NCBI GenBank assembly: GCA_050250795.1
Contig: JBFWNZ010000003.1
Span: 1 to 31,805 of the forward strand
Length of the DNA: 31,805 nt
From: JBFWNZ01 sp050250795
GTDB lineage: Bacteria; Pseudomonadota; Alphaproteobacteria; UBA8366
Direction: 5' to 3'
This document shows, in pieces, positions 22,883 to 30,871 of this stretch. The notes under the pieces were generated by a model, which did no database searches, was not told the DNA's origin, and was given only the letters and a program-made list of their open reading frames with translations. Within the stretch, counting starts at the first letter, position 1; each line of letters starts with the position of its first letter. The position numbers and the translations under genes were made by a program.

Positions 22883-22897
22883 GCGACATAGTGTCGC
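22883..22897 (+). promoter_or_regulatory. Candidate RegA/PrrA/RegR binding site
   Basis: GCGACATAGTGTCGC has the form GCGAC-N5-GTCGC. This matches the site preferred by the redox response regulators RegA/PrrA/RegR/ActR of alphaproteobacteria (G-N-G-R-C-R-T-T-N-N-G-N-C-G-C) with one mismatch. It lies directly upstream of a possible -35 element of the oxidase operon, a position suited to activation or repression. No direct test is available here. Confidence 0.5.
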
Positions 22898-22901
22898 GCT
22901 G

Positions 22902-22931
22902 TTCACTTCGCCATAGGGTGGGTGCTATAAA
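22902..22931 (+). promoter_or_regulatory. Possible promoter of the cytochrome oxidase operon
   Basis: TTCACT (22902-22907) and TATAAA (22926-22931) are separated by 18 bp. The -10 is good and the -35 weak, which would suit an activator-dependent promoter with the RegA-like site immediately upstream. This leaves a leader of about 105 nt to ctaC. Confidence 0.45.
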
Positions 22932-23045
22932 GCGCGCGAATTCAGTGGGGAAGGGCGCTCGGTGGGAAATGCGGGCGCACCGGGCATTCCAAGCGCCGGG
23001 GTCCGCCCATCGTCGCAGAACGAGGTTCAAGCGGGAGAGGTGAGC

Positions 23046-23894
23046 GTGCCAACTCGACTCATCGCGGTCGCCGCGATTCTCATTACGGCGGTCAGCAGTG
23101 CTGCCTTCGGAGCCGATCCGAAGCCATGGGGGCTCGGGCTGCCGACGCCGGTTTCGGGCACGGCGGAACGCATCGAGGCGTTCCATGACCTGTTGCTCTG
23201 GATCATCACGGCGATCACGATCTTCGTGATCATCTTGCTGGGCTATGTGTGCGTTCGCTTCCGCGAAAGCCGCAATCCCACGCCGTCCCGGACGACGCAC
23301 AACACGTTGGTTGAGGTGCTGTGGACGGTGATCCCGGTGCTGATCCTGGTTGCGATCGCCGTGCCGTCGTTCCGGCTCATGTACTACGCCGACCGTGTCG
23401 AAGATGCCGATATGACGCTCAAGGTCGTCGGCCATCAGTGGTACTGGTCGTATGAGTATCCGGATCACGGCAATTTCACGTTCGACGCCAACATGGTCGC
23501 CGAGGCGGACCTGAAGCCGGGTCAGTACCGGCTGATGGAAACGGACAACCGCGTCGTGCTGCCGGTGGGCAAGAAGGTCCGGCTGCTGTTCACCTCGACC
23601 GACGTGCTGCACTCGTGGGCGATCTCGGAGTTCGGCGTCCGTCTCGACGCCGTGCCCGGCCGCCTGAACGAGACCTGGGTGGAGATCGACAAGCCGGGTG
23701 TCTATTACGGCTTCTGCTCCGAACTTTGCGGCGTGAACCATGCCTATATGCCGATCACCGTCGAGGCGGTGCCGGTGGAGCAGTTCGACGCATGGGTGAA
23801 GGACGCGCAGACGCGGTTCGCGAAGGTGGACGAGCCGTCTCGTCCGGCCGGCGAGCCGGCCCTGCGCGTGGCGCAGACCGAATCCGGGAATTGA
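23046..23894 (+). CDS. ctaC: Cytochrome c oxidase subunit II (aa3 type)
   Basis: A 282-residue subunit that receives electrons from cytochrome c through its CuA centre. The start is taken as GTG 23046, with GGGAGAGG 5-8 nt upstream; GTG 23040 is an alternative. A signal peptide (about 1-23, ending AAFGA) is followed by two membrane helices (about 48-70 and 88-108) and a periplasmic cupredoxin domain. All CuA ligands are present: H189, C224, E226, C228, H232 and M235 in GFCSELCGVNHAYM. The aromatic path QWYWSYEYP is at 131-139. No heme c domain is attached. It is the first gene of the oxidase operon, 9 bp before ctaD. Confidence 0.96.
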   Translation: MPTRLIAVAAILITAVSSAAFGADPKPWGLGLPTPVSGTAERIEAFHDLLLWIITAITIFVIILLGYVCVRFRESRNPTPSRTTHNTLVEVLWTVIPVLILVAIAVPSFRLMYYADRVEDADMTLKVVGHQWYWSYEYPDHGNFTFDANMVAEADLKPGQYRLMETDNRVVLPVGKKVRLLFTSTDVLHSWAISEFGVRLDAVPGRLNETWVEIDKPGVYYGFCSELCGVNHAYMPITVEAVPVEQFDAWVKDAQTRFAKVDEPSRPAGEPALRVAQTESGN

Positions 23895-23903
23895 GGACGA
23901 ATC

Positions 23904-25520
23904 ATGGCGACTGAGCACGCGACGGCGCATCACGGCGACCATCACGACCACCACCCGACCGGCTGGCGGCGCTACGTCTATTCGACCAATCATAAGGACA
24001 TCGGCACGATGTACCTTATTTTTGCGGTCGTCGCCGGCCTGATCGGCGGTGCCTTCTCCGTCTACATGCGCATGGAGCTCATGGAGCCGGGCGTCCAGTT
24101 CATGACGAACCCGGACGGCACGCCGAACGGCCATATCTGGAACATGTTCGTGACCGCCCACGGCCTGATCATGGTGTTCTTCGTGGTCATGCCCGCGCTG
24201 ATCGGCGGCTTCGGGAACTGGATGGTGCCGCTGATGATCGGCGCGCCGGACATGGCCTTCCCGCGCATGAACAACATCAGCTTCTGGCTGCTGATTCCGT
24301 CCTTCACGCTGCTGCTCGGCTCGGCCGTCATCGGCGGCGGCGCGGGCACGGGATGGACGATCTATCCGCCGCTGTCGTCCAATCTCGGCCATCCCGGACC
24401 GGCCGTGGACATGGCGATCTTCTCGCTTCACCTCGCCGGTGCGTCGTCGATCCTGGGTGCGGTCAACTTCATCACCACGATCTTCAACATGCGCGCTCAT
24501 GGCATGACGCTGCACAAGATGCCGCTGTTCGTGTGGGCGATGCTGGTGACGGCTTTCCTGCTGCTGCTGTCGCTGCCGGTTCTGGGCGGCGCCATCACCA
24601 TGCTGCTGACGGACCGCAATTTCGGCACCACCTTCTTCAAGCCTGAGGGCGGCGGCGACCCGATCCTGTTCCAGCATCTGTTCTGGTTCTTCGGTCACCC
24701 CGAAGTGTACATCATGATCCTGCCGGCCTTCGGCATCGTCAGCCAGATCGTGTCGACCTTCTCGCGCAAGCCGGTGTTCGGCTATCTCGGCATGGCCTAT
24801 GCCATGGTCGCCATCGGCGTGATCGGGTTCGTCGTCTGGGCGCACCACATGTACACGGTGGGCATGGACATCGACACGCGCGCCTATTTCACGGCGGCGA
24901 CGATGGTCATCGCGGTCCCGACGGGCATCAAGATCTTCAGTTGGATCGCCACGATGTGGGGCGGTTCGATCCGCTTCGACACGCCCATGCTCTGGGCCAT
25001 CGGCTTCATCGTGCTGTTCACCATCGGCGGCGTGACCGGCGTCGTGCTGTCGAATGCGGGCGTCGATCTGGTGCTGCACGACACCTATTACGTGGTGGCG
25101 CATTTCCACTACGTGCTGTCGCTGGGTGCGGTGTTCGGCATCTTCGCCGGCATCTACTACTGGATGGGCAAGATGTGCGGCCGCCAGATTCCGGAATGGG
25201 CCGGCAAGTTCCATTTCTGGACCACGTTCATCGGCGTGAACGTCACCTTCTTCCCGCAGCATTTCCTGGGTCTCCAGGGCATGCCGCGCCGCTATATCGA
25301 CTATGCGGACGGGCTGGCGCACTGGAACATGGTCTCGTCGATCGGTGCGTTCATCTCCTTCGCGTCCACGCTCTTCTTCGTGGCGGTGATGATCTACACG
25401 ATCCGCGCCGGCCGTAAGGTGGAGGCGAATTACTGGGGGCCGGGTGCGACGACGCTGGAATGGACCGTGGCCTCGCCGCCGCCGTTCCACACCTTCGATG
25501 AGATTCCGGTCGTCCGCTGA
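23904..25520 (+). CDS. ctaD: Cytochrome c oxidase subunit I (aa3 type)
   Basis: A 538-residue, twelve-helix catalytic subunit of the heme-copper oxidase; it reduces oxygen and pumps protons. The ligands are in place: H86 and H402 for heme a, H400 for heme a3, and H265, H314 and H315 for CuB. The H265-PEV-Y269 cross-link motif is present. D116 (GAPDMAFPRMNN) marks the D-channel and K343 (GIKIFSW) the K-channel, so it is an A-type enzyme. The N-terminus is His-rich (AHHGDHHDHHPTG). ATG 23904 follows GAGGA. Neighbours supply heme O, copper and subunits II and III. Confidence 0.98.
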   Translation: MATEHATAHHGDHHDHHPTGWRRYVYSTNHKDIGTMYLIFAVVAGLIGGAFSVYMRMELMEPGVQFMTNPDGTPNGHIWNMFVTAHGLIMVFFVVMPALIGGFGNWMVPLMIGAPDMAFPRMNNISFWLLIPSFTLLLGSAVIGGGAGTGWTIYPPLSSNLGHPGPAVDMAIFSLHLAGASSILGAVNFITTIFNMRAHGMTLHKMPLFVWAMLVTAFLLLLSLPVLGGAITMLLTDRNFGTTFFKPEGGGDPILFQHLFWFFGHPEVYIMILPAFGIVSQIVSTFSRKPVFGYLGMAYAMVAIGVIGFVVWAHHMYTVGMDIDTRAYFTAATMVIAVPTGIKIFSWIATMWGGSIRFDTPMLWAIGFIVLFTIGGVTGVVLSNAGVDLVLHDTYYVVAHFHYVLSLGAVFGIFAGIYYWMGKMCGRQIPEWAGKFHFWTTFIGVNVTFFPQHFLGLQGMPRRYIDYADGLAHWNMVSSIGAFISFASTLFFVAVMIYTIRAGRKVEANYWGPGATTLEWTVASPPPFHTFDEIPVVR

Positions 25521-25559
25521 TCGGCGGACACCGGAACCCCGGTCGCAGGAGGGCATAGC

Positions 25560-26513
25560 TTGACCGACGGAGCATACGGCATCGAAACCGCGCGGCTTGG
25601 CGCCGCCGGATTCGGTGCCGCAGGCACGGCGACGGGCGCGACGACTTCGGGCGTGGCGGATTTCATCGCCCTCCTGAAGCCGAGGGTGATGTCCCTCGTT
25701 GTCTTTTCCGGTCTGGCCGGGCTCCTGCTTGCGCCGGGCAATTTGCATCCTCTTCTGGCGGTCGTGGCCGTTCTCTGCATTGCGGTTGGCTCCGGCGCGG
25801 CCGGTGCCATCAACATGTGGTACGACCGCGACATCGACGCGGTGATGCAGCGGACGCGTGCCCGGCCGATCCCGACGGGGCGGGTCGCGCCGGCCGATGC
25901 CCTCGGTTTCGGCGTCATGCTGTCCGGGGCTTCGGTCGTGGTGATGGGCATCGCGGTCAACTGGGTCGCGGCGGGCCTGCTGCTGGCGGCGGTGCTGTTC
26001 TACGTGTTCGTCTACACGATGTGGCTGAAGCGCCGAACGCCGCAGAACATCGTGATCGGCGGTGCGGCGGGGGCGTTCCCGCCGATGATCGGCTGGGCGG
26101 CCGTCACCGGCACTGTCGGCATCGAACCCATCGTCCTGTTCCTTTTGATTTTCTTCTGGACGCCGCCGCATTTCTGGGCGCTGGCACTCTATCGATGCGG
26201 CGATTATGCGGCCGCCGGCGTGCCGATGCTGCCTGTGGTCGCCGGTGCCCGGCAGACCAAGATCCAGATGCTGGTCTATACGGTGCTGCTGCTGCCGCTT
26301 GCCCTGGCCCCGACCCTTCTGGGCTTCGCCGGCTGGCTCTACGGCGTGGCGGCGGTGCTGCTGGGGTTGACGTTCGTCGCGGCTGCGGTCGCCGTCTGGT
26401 TCGACGGTGGCGACAAGGCGGCGCGGCGCATGTTCGGGTTCTCGATCTTCTACCTTTTTGCGCTGTTCGCGCTGATGATTGCCGACCGGGTCGTTCCGAC
26501 CGGGGCGTTCTGA
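25560..26513 (+). CDS. ctaB: Protoheme IX farnesyltransferase (heme O synthase)
   Basis: A 317-residue UbiA-superfamily membrane enzyme that adds a farnesyl group to heme b, making heme O for the a-type oxidase. The first Mg-diphosphate motif, N85-x3-D89-x3-D93 (NMWYDRDID), is followed by RTRARPIPTGR. The second region LLIFFWTPPHFWALALYRCGDY is characteristic. The start is TTG 25560 with AGGAGGG at 7 nt. The first 30 residues are Gly/Ala/Thr-rich and unusual for the family, so a later start cannot be excluded, but no ATG is near. No ctaA (heme A synthase) lies in the window. Confidence 0.95.
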   Translation: MTDGAYGIETARLGAAGFGAAGTATGATTSGVADFIALLKPRVMSLVVFSGLAGLLLAPGNLHPLLAVVAVLCIAVGSGAAGAINMWYDRDIDAVMQRTRARPIPTGRVAPADALGFGVMLSGASVVVMGIAVNWVAAGLLLAAVLFYVFVYTMWLKRRTPQNIVIGGAAGAFPPMIGWAAVTGTVGIEPIVLFLLIFFWTPPHFWALALYRCGDYAAAGVPMLPVVAGARQTKIQMLVYTVLLLPLALAPTLLGFAGWLYGVAAVLLGLTFVAAAVAVWFDGGDKAARRMFGFSIFYLFALFALMIADRVVPTGAF

Positions 26514-26524
26514 GGGCAGCGCGA

Positions 26525-26713
26525 ATGGCGGAGACAGCGATGGCGAGCGACAACGACGGCAAGGGCTGCGATCCGGACCGCCAGGACCGTATCCGCCACC
26601 CGAGCGAACAGCACCGGCGGCAGTTCCCCAAGAATGTGGCGCTGCTGTTGGTTCTCGTGTCCTTCTGCCTGCTGTTCTACCTTGTCGCGATCGTCCGGAT
26701 GGGGGGAGGCTGA
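26525..26713 (+). CDS. Small single-span protein of the oxidase operon (CoxF-like)
   Basis: A 62-residue protein between ctaB and ctaG. The N-terminal 36 residues are polar (DNDGKGCDPDRQDRIRH), followed by one membrane helix at about 39-58 (NVALLLVLVSFCLLFYLVAIV). A small protein at this position is usual in alphaproteobacterial aa3 operons. Its role is not well defined, probably oxidase assembly or stability. ATG 26525 follows GAGGG; ATG 26540 after GGAG is an alternative giving 57 residues. Its stop overlaps the ctaG start (TGATG). Confidence 0.8.
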   Translation: MAETAMASDNDGKGCDPDRQDRIRHPSEQHRRQFPKNVALLLVLVSFCLLFYLVAIVRMGGG

Positions 26714-27315
26714 TGGCGGGAGAACCGGATCTGCGCACCCGGAACCGGCGCATGCTCGTTGCCACCTTGAGTGTGGTGGCCGGCATGATCGGGGCGTCCT
26801 ATGCGGCCGTTCCGCTCTACAACCTGTTCTGCCGCGTGACCGGATTCGGCGGCACGACCCAGATCGCCGAGGCGCCCAGCACCAAGGTCAAGGACCGGGT
26901 GATGAAGATCCGCTTCGACGCCGGCGTGAATGGCGTGCCGTGGAACTTCCAGCCCGAACAGCGCGAGATCACGGTTCATGTGGGCGAGAACGCGATCGCC
27001 TTCTATCGGGCCGAGAATTATTCGAACAAGGCGGTGACCGGCACGGCGGCCTTCAACGTGACGCCGCTCAAGGCCGGCCTCTACTTCGACAAGATCGACT
27101 GCTTCTGCTTCAGCGAACAGCGCCTGGAGCCGGGACAGGTCGCGGACATGCCGGTGACCTTCTATGTCGACCCGGCGATCATGGACGATGCGAATCTCGA
27201 CGATGTGAAGACCATCACCTTGTCGTACACCTTCTTCCCCGTACCTGCGGTCGCGGCCAAGACGGCGGGCGACAAGGACGGGGATACCCCGAACGAAGCA
27301 CAACGCGGTCTCTGA
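26713..27315 (+). CDS. ctaG: Cytochrome c oxidase assembly protein CtaG (Cox11)
   Basis: A 200-residue copper chaperone, anchored by one N-terminal helix (about 13-34) with the C-terminal domain in the periplasm, delivering copper to CuB of subunit I. The copper-binding C130-F-C132 lies in KIDCFCFSEQ; C40 (LYNLFCRVTGFGG) is the third conserved cysteine. GVPWNFQPEQ and FYVDPAI are also family marks. The start ATG overlaps the previous stop by one base and follows GGGGGGAGG. Confidence 0.96.
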   Translation: MAGEPDLRTRNRRMLVATLSVVAGMIGASYAAVPLYNLFCRVTGFGGTTQIAEAPSTKVKDRVMKIRFDAGVNGVPWNFQPEQREITVHVGENAIAFYRAENYSNKAVTGTAAFNVTPLKAGLYFDKIDCFCFSEQRLEPGQVADMPVTFYVDPAIMDDANLDDVKTITLSYTFFPVPAVAAKTAGDKDGDTPNEAQRGL

Positions 27316-27346
27316 CCGCAGCCAGGCCAAGCGAGCGAGGACGGAC

Positions 27347-28201
27347 ATGGCAGCCCAGACACAAAAGCACGATTATCATCTCGTCGATCCGAGCCCCTGG
27401 CCCGCGCTCGGTTCGATCGCCGGCTTCGTCCTGACGATGGGTATCGTCCTTTACATGCACCCGGAAATGCTGGGGGCGGGCGTTCAGCCGACCTTGTCGG
27501 CGCTGGGGCCGCTCAAGATTCTGCCGGGCGTTCTGCTGTTGCTGGCGACGATGTTCTTCTGGTGGCGCGACGTGATCCGCGAAGCGGAATATCGCGGCAA
27601 CCACACACCGGTGGTCCAGCTCGGCCTTCGCTACGGGATGATGTTGTTCATCGCCTCGGAGGTGATGTTCTTCGCCGCCTTCTTCTGGGCCTACTTCGAC
27701 GCCAGCCTGTTCGTCGACGAGGTCAAGCAGTTCGGCCGGGTGGAAGCGACCGGCGGCGTCTGGCCGCCCAAGGGCATCGAAACCTTCGATCCCTTCGACG
27801 TCCCCTTCATGAACACGCTGGTGCTGCTGCTCTCCGGCTGCACCGTCACCTGGGCGCATCACGCGCTGCGTGAGGGCAATCGGAACGGGCTGGTCAAGGG
27901 GTTGGCCCTGACCGTGCTGCTGGGCGCGTTGTTCACCGCACTTCAGGTTTACGAGTACGGCCACGCGACCTTCGGCTTCGGCGACGGCATCTATCCGTCG
28001 ACCTTCTACATGGCCACCGGCTTCCACGGCTTCCATGTGTTCGTCGGCACCACCTTCCTCGCGGTCTGTCTCATCCGCGCCCTGAAGGGACAGTTCAAGC
28101 CGGACCAGCATTTCGGGCTTGAGGCCGCTGCCTGGTACTGGCACTTCGTCGATGTCGTGTGGCTCTTCCTCTTCGTCTGCGTGTACTGGTGGGGGGCCTG
28201 A
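27347..28201 (+). CDS. ctaE: Cytochrome c oxidase subunit III (aa3 type)
   Basis: A 284-residue, seven-helix subunit that stabilises the oxidase and supports proton uptake. Family marks are the N-terminal HDYHLVDPSPWP, FFWWRDVIREAEYRGNHT, ASEVMFFAAFFWAYF, CTVTWAHHAL, FYMATGFHGFHVFVGT and the C-terminal WYWHFVDVVWLFLFVCVYWWG. ATG 27347 follows GAGGAC. It lies 31 bp after ctaG, and DUF983 follows 17 bp after its stop. Confidence 0.97.
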   Translation: MAAQTQKHDYHLVDPSPWPALGSIAGFVLTMGIVLYMHPEMLGAGVQPTLSALGPLKILPGVLLLLATMFFWWRDVIREAEYRGNHTPVVQLGLRYGMMLFIASEVMFFAAFFWAYFDASLFVDEVKQFGRVEATGGVWPPKGIETFDPFDVPFMNTLVLLLSGCTVTWAHHALREGNRNGLVKGLALTVLLGALFTALQVYEYGHATFGFGDGIYPSTFYMATGFHGFHVFVGTTFLAVCLIRALKGQFKPDQHFGLEAAAWYWHFVDVVWLFLFVCVYWWGA

Positions 28202-28218
28202 TCCCGAACGCCGACGAT

Positions 28219-28593
28219 ATGACGGACGTTTCCCCGTTCACGGCCGGGCTGCGGTGTCGCTGCCCGCGCTGTGGACAGGGACGGCTGTTCACGGGGTTTC
28301 TGACGGTCGTGCCGCAATGCGAAAGTTGCGGCCTGGACCTTGGACGGGCCGACAGCGGCGACGGGCCGGCGGTCTTCGTGGTTCTGATCATCGGGGCCAT
28401 CGTCACGGCGATGGCCTTGGTCGTCGAGGTGAAGTACCAGCCGCCGATCTGGCTGCATGCGGCGCTCTGGTTCCCGCTGATCCTGTTCGGCACGCTGGGG
28501 CTGCTACGGCCGTTGAAGGGCGTGATGATCGCGCTTCAGTACCGGCACCGCGCCGGCGACAACCGGAACCATACCTTCAACGAGAAGGAATAG
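28219..28593 (+). CDS. DUF983 zinc-ribbon membrane protein
   Basis: A 124-residue protein with a zinc-ribbon-like head, C15-x-x-C18 (RCPRCGQGRLF) and C34-x-x-C37 (QCESCGLDLG), and two membrane helices (about 50-68 and 75-95). DUF983 genes often accompany subunit III and SURF1 in alphaproteobacteria. A role in oxidase biogenesis or metal handling is presumed but not established. ATG 28219 has a poor ribosome site; translation may be coupled to ctaE, which ends 17 bp earlier. An in-frame start within ctaE (28159) is less likely. Confidence 0.9.
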   Translation: MTDVSPFTAGLRCRCPRCGQGRLFTGFLTVVPQCESCGLDLGRADSGDGPAVFVVLIIGAIVTAMALVVEVKYQPPIWLHAALWFPLILFGTLGLLRPLKGVMIALQYRHRAGDNRNHTFNEKE

Positions 28594-28603
28594 GAGGAAC
28601 GGC

Positions 28604-29314
28604 ATGTCGTTCCGGCCGCGGCTTTGGCCGACGCTCTTTACCATTCCCGCGTTGGCCCTGCTGCTGGCGCTTGGCACCTGGCAGGTTCAGCGGCTGCAAT
28701 GGAAGACGGCCCTGATCGACAAGCTGCAGGCGCGCTCCGAGATGCCGGCCGCGCCCCTGCCTCCGCGTCTCGACGATCCCGAAGCCTATGAATATCGCCG
28801 GGTCGGCGTCACCGGCCGTTTCCTGCACGACCGTGAGTTGCATATGGTGAACCGTTCGCTCAACGGCAATCCGGGGTTGCACATCCTCACGCCGCTGGAA
28901 CGGGCCGACGGCGCCGGTTATGTGCTGATCAACCGGGGCTGGGTCCCGTTCGAGCGCGAGGATCCGCAGAAGCGCCCCGAGGGACAGGTCGAGGGCACCG
29001 TCACGGTCGAAGGCATTCTTCGTCTTGCGAAGGGGCCGGGCTGGATGACGCCCGACAACGCACCGGCCACCAATGTCTGGTTCTATGTCGAGCCGGCGGC
29101 CATGGCGAAGGCGGCGGGCGTCGATAGCTTGCCGGCCTTCGAGATCATGTCGGGCGACCGCTCGGTTCCCGGCGGGTTTCCCATCGGCCATCAGTGGCGC
29201 GTCAACCTGCGCAACGACCATCTGCAATACGCCCTGACATGGTATTCGCTGGCCGCGGCGCTGCTGGTCATCTACGTGCTGTCGCAGCGACGCCGCGAGG
29301 ATGGGTCGGAATGA
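28604..29314 (+). CDS. SURF1 family oxidase assembly protein
   Basis: A 236-residue assembly factor that promotes insertion of heme a into subunit I. It has the SURF1 layout: an N-terminal membrane helix (about 9-24) followed by LGTWQVQRLQWK, a periplasmic domain with EYRRVGVTGRF and VLINRGWVP, and a second helix near the C-terminus (about 208-226) preceded by LRNDHLQYALTWYSLA. AGGAGG precedes ATG 28604. It overlaps the M32 carboxypeptidase gene by four bases (ATGA). Confidence 0.95.
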   Translation: MSFRPRLWPTLFTIPALALLLALGTWQVQRLQWKTALIDKLQARSEMPAAPLPPRLDDPEAYEYRRVGVTGRFLHDRELHMVNRSLNGNPGLHILTPLERADGAGYVLINRGWVPFEREDPQKRPEGQVEGTVTVEGILRLAKGPGWMTPDNAPATNVWFYVEPAAMAKAAGVDSLPAFEIMSGDRSVPGGFPIGHQWRVNLRNDHLQYALTWYSLAAALLVIYVLSQRRREDGSE

Positions 29315-30813
29315 CCGGCGCGGCGAACGCCTATGCCGCGCTGGAGCGGCGTTTCGCGCGCGCCGAGGCCATCGACGGCGCCTTGAGCATTCTGCACTGG
29401 GATCAGTCCGTGATCATGCCGCCGGCCGGGGTTGCGGCGCGGGCGGACCAGATCGCGGCCCTGACCGAGCTTCGGCACGCCATCCTCACCGATCCGGCCA
29501 TGCCCGACCTGCTGGCCGGGGCTGAGGCCGCCGCGGGCCGCCTCGATCCCTGGCAGGCGGCCAATCTGCGTGAAATGAAGCGCTCTGCGGCGGCGGCCTC
29601 GGCCGTACCGGACGATCTCGTGGGCGCCCATGCCCGTGCATGCACGGCCTCGGAATCGCAGTGGCGCGTGGCGCGGCGCAATGCCGACTATGCGATGCTG
29701 CTGCCGGCATTGCGCACGGTGCTGGATCTGACGCGCGAGGTCGGGTCGGCGCTGGCCGATGCGCTCGGGCTCTCGGTCTATGACGCGCTGCTGGACCGTT
29801 ATGAGCCGGGCGGCCGCTCCGCGAGCATCGACCCGATCTTCGACGATTACGCCGCGGCGCTGCCGGGGCTGCTGGACGCGGTGCTGGCCCGTCAGGCCGC
29901 GCGCCCGGCGCCGGCCCGGCCCGAGGGGCCCTTTCCCGTCCCGGTGCAGGAGGCGCTCAGCCGCCGGCTGGCCGAAGCGGTCGGTCTCGACTTCGACGGC
30001 GCCCGGCTGGATCGCAGCGCGCATCCTTTCTCGACCGGGGCGGGCGGGGATATCCGCATCACCACGCGCTACGACGAGGCCGACTTCTCGGGCGCGGTGA
30101 TGGCCGTGCTGCATGAGTCCGGCCATGCCATGTATTCCAAGGGGCTGCCCACCGCCTGGACGGCCCAGCCGGTGGGGCAGGCGCGCGGCATGGCGCTGCA
30201 TGAAAGCCAGTCGCTGGCGGTCGAGATGCAGGCGGCGCGCTCGCGCGCCTTCTACGAATGGCTGGCGCCGGTCCTGCGGACCGCGTTCGGCGGCACCGGG
30301 ACGGCTTGGGACACGGACAATCTGCACGCCTTGGCGATCCGGGTGGAGCCCGGCTTCATCCGGGTCGATGCGGACGAGGTGACCTATCCGGCGCATGTCA
30401 TCCTGCGCTATCGCCTCGAACGCCGGCTGATCGACCGGACGCTCGATCTCGCCGACCTGCCCCAGGCCTGGAACGACGGCATGCGGGCCTTGCTGGGGAT
30501 CGTGCCGCCGGACGATGCGCGCGGCTGCCTTCAGGACATCCACTGGCCGGACGGCGCCTTCGGCTATTTCCCGACCTACACGCTCGGCGCCATGACGGCG
30601 GCACAGCTGTTCCAGGCGGCGACGGCGGCCGAACCGGACATCCTGCCCGGTCTGGGCCGGGGCGATTTCCGGCCGCTGATCGAATGGATGCGCGCCAATG
30701 TACATGCCTATGGCTCGTTCCATACGACCGAGGAAATTCTGGTCGGCGCGACGGGGCGGCCCCTCGATCCGTCGGCGTTCCTGACGCATATCCGGGCGCG
30801 CTATCTCGCCTGA
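29311..30813 (+). CDS. M32 family carboxypeptidase (carboxypeptidase Taq type)
   Basis: A 500-residue cytoplasmic zinc carboxypeptidase. The M32 motifs are all present in order: HPF in SAHPFSTG, GDIRITTRY, the zinc site H268-ESG-H272 (LHESGHAMY) with the downstream glutamate in ALHESQSL, IRVEPGFIRVDADEVTYPAH, and GCLQDIHWPDGAFGYFPTYTLG. Length is typical of the family. ATG 29311 overlaps the SURF1 stop, so it is part of the oxidase transcript although no direct function in respiration is known. thrC follows after 58 bp. Confidence 0.95.
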   Translation: MTGAANAYAALERRFARAEAIDGALSILHWDQSVIMPPAGVAARADQIAALTELRHAILTDPAMPDLLAGAEAAAGRLDPWQAANLREMKRSAAAASAVPDDLVGAHARACTASESQWRVARRNADYAMLLPALRTVLDLTREVGSALADALGLSVYDALLDRYEPGGRSASIDPIFDDYAAALPGLLDAVLARQAARPAPARPEGPFPVPVQEALSRRLAEAVGLDFDGARLDRSAHPFSTGAGGDIRITTRYDEADFSGAVMAVLHESGHAMYSKGLPTAWTAQPVGQARGMALHESQSLAVEMQAARSRAFYEWLAPVLRTAFGGTGTAWDTDNLHALAIRVEPGFIRVDADEVTYPAHVILRYRLERRLIDRTLDLADLPQAWNDGMRALLGIVPPDDARGCLQDIHWPDGAFGYFPTYTLGAMTAAQLFQAATAAEPDILPGLGRGDFRPLIEWMRANVHAYGSFHTTEEILVGATGRPLDPSAFLTHIRARYLA

Positions 30814-30871
30814 ACCTTGCCGGCCCGGACGGGCGGCGTTACCGTACCCCAATCCGAGGGAGGCAGCAGGC

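Larger units (their letters stand above)
22705..23045. other. 341-bp intergenic region between tldD and ctaC
   Basis: This divergent region serves tldD (minus) and the cytochrome oxidase operon (plus). No reliable open frame is seen. It contains a GCGAC-N5-GTCGC palindrome and a possible promoter (listed separately). About 110 bp of leader separates the promoter from ctaC. Confidence 0.7.

Noticed and set aside
22842..26786. Very long minus-strand open frame (over 1300 codons) opposite the oxidase operon
   Set aside because: It covers ctaC, ctaD and ctaB, which are unmistakable on the plus strand. The antisense product is dominated by R, H, D and Q and has no domain.
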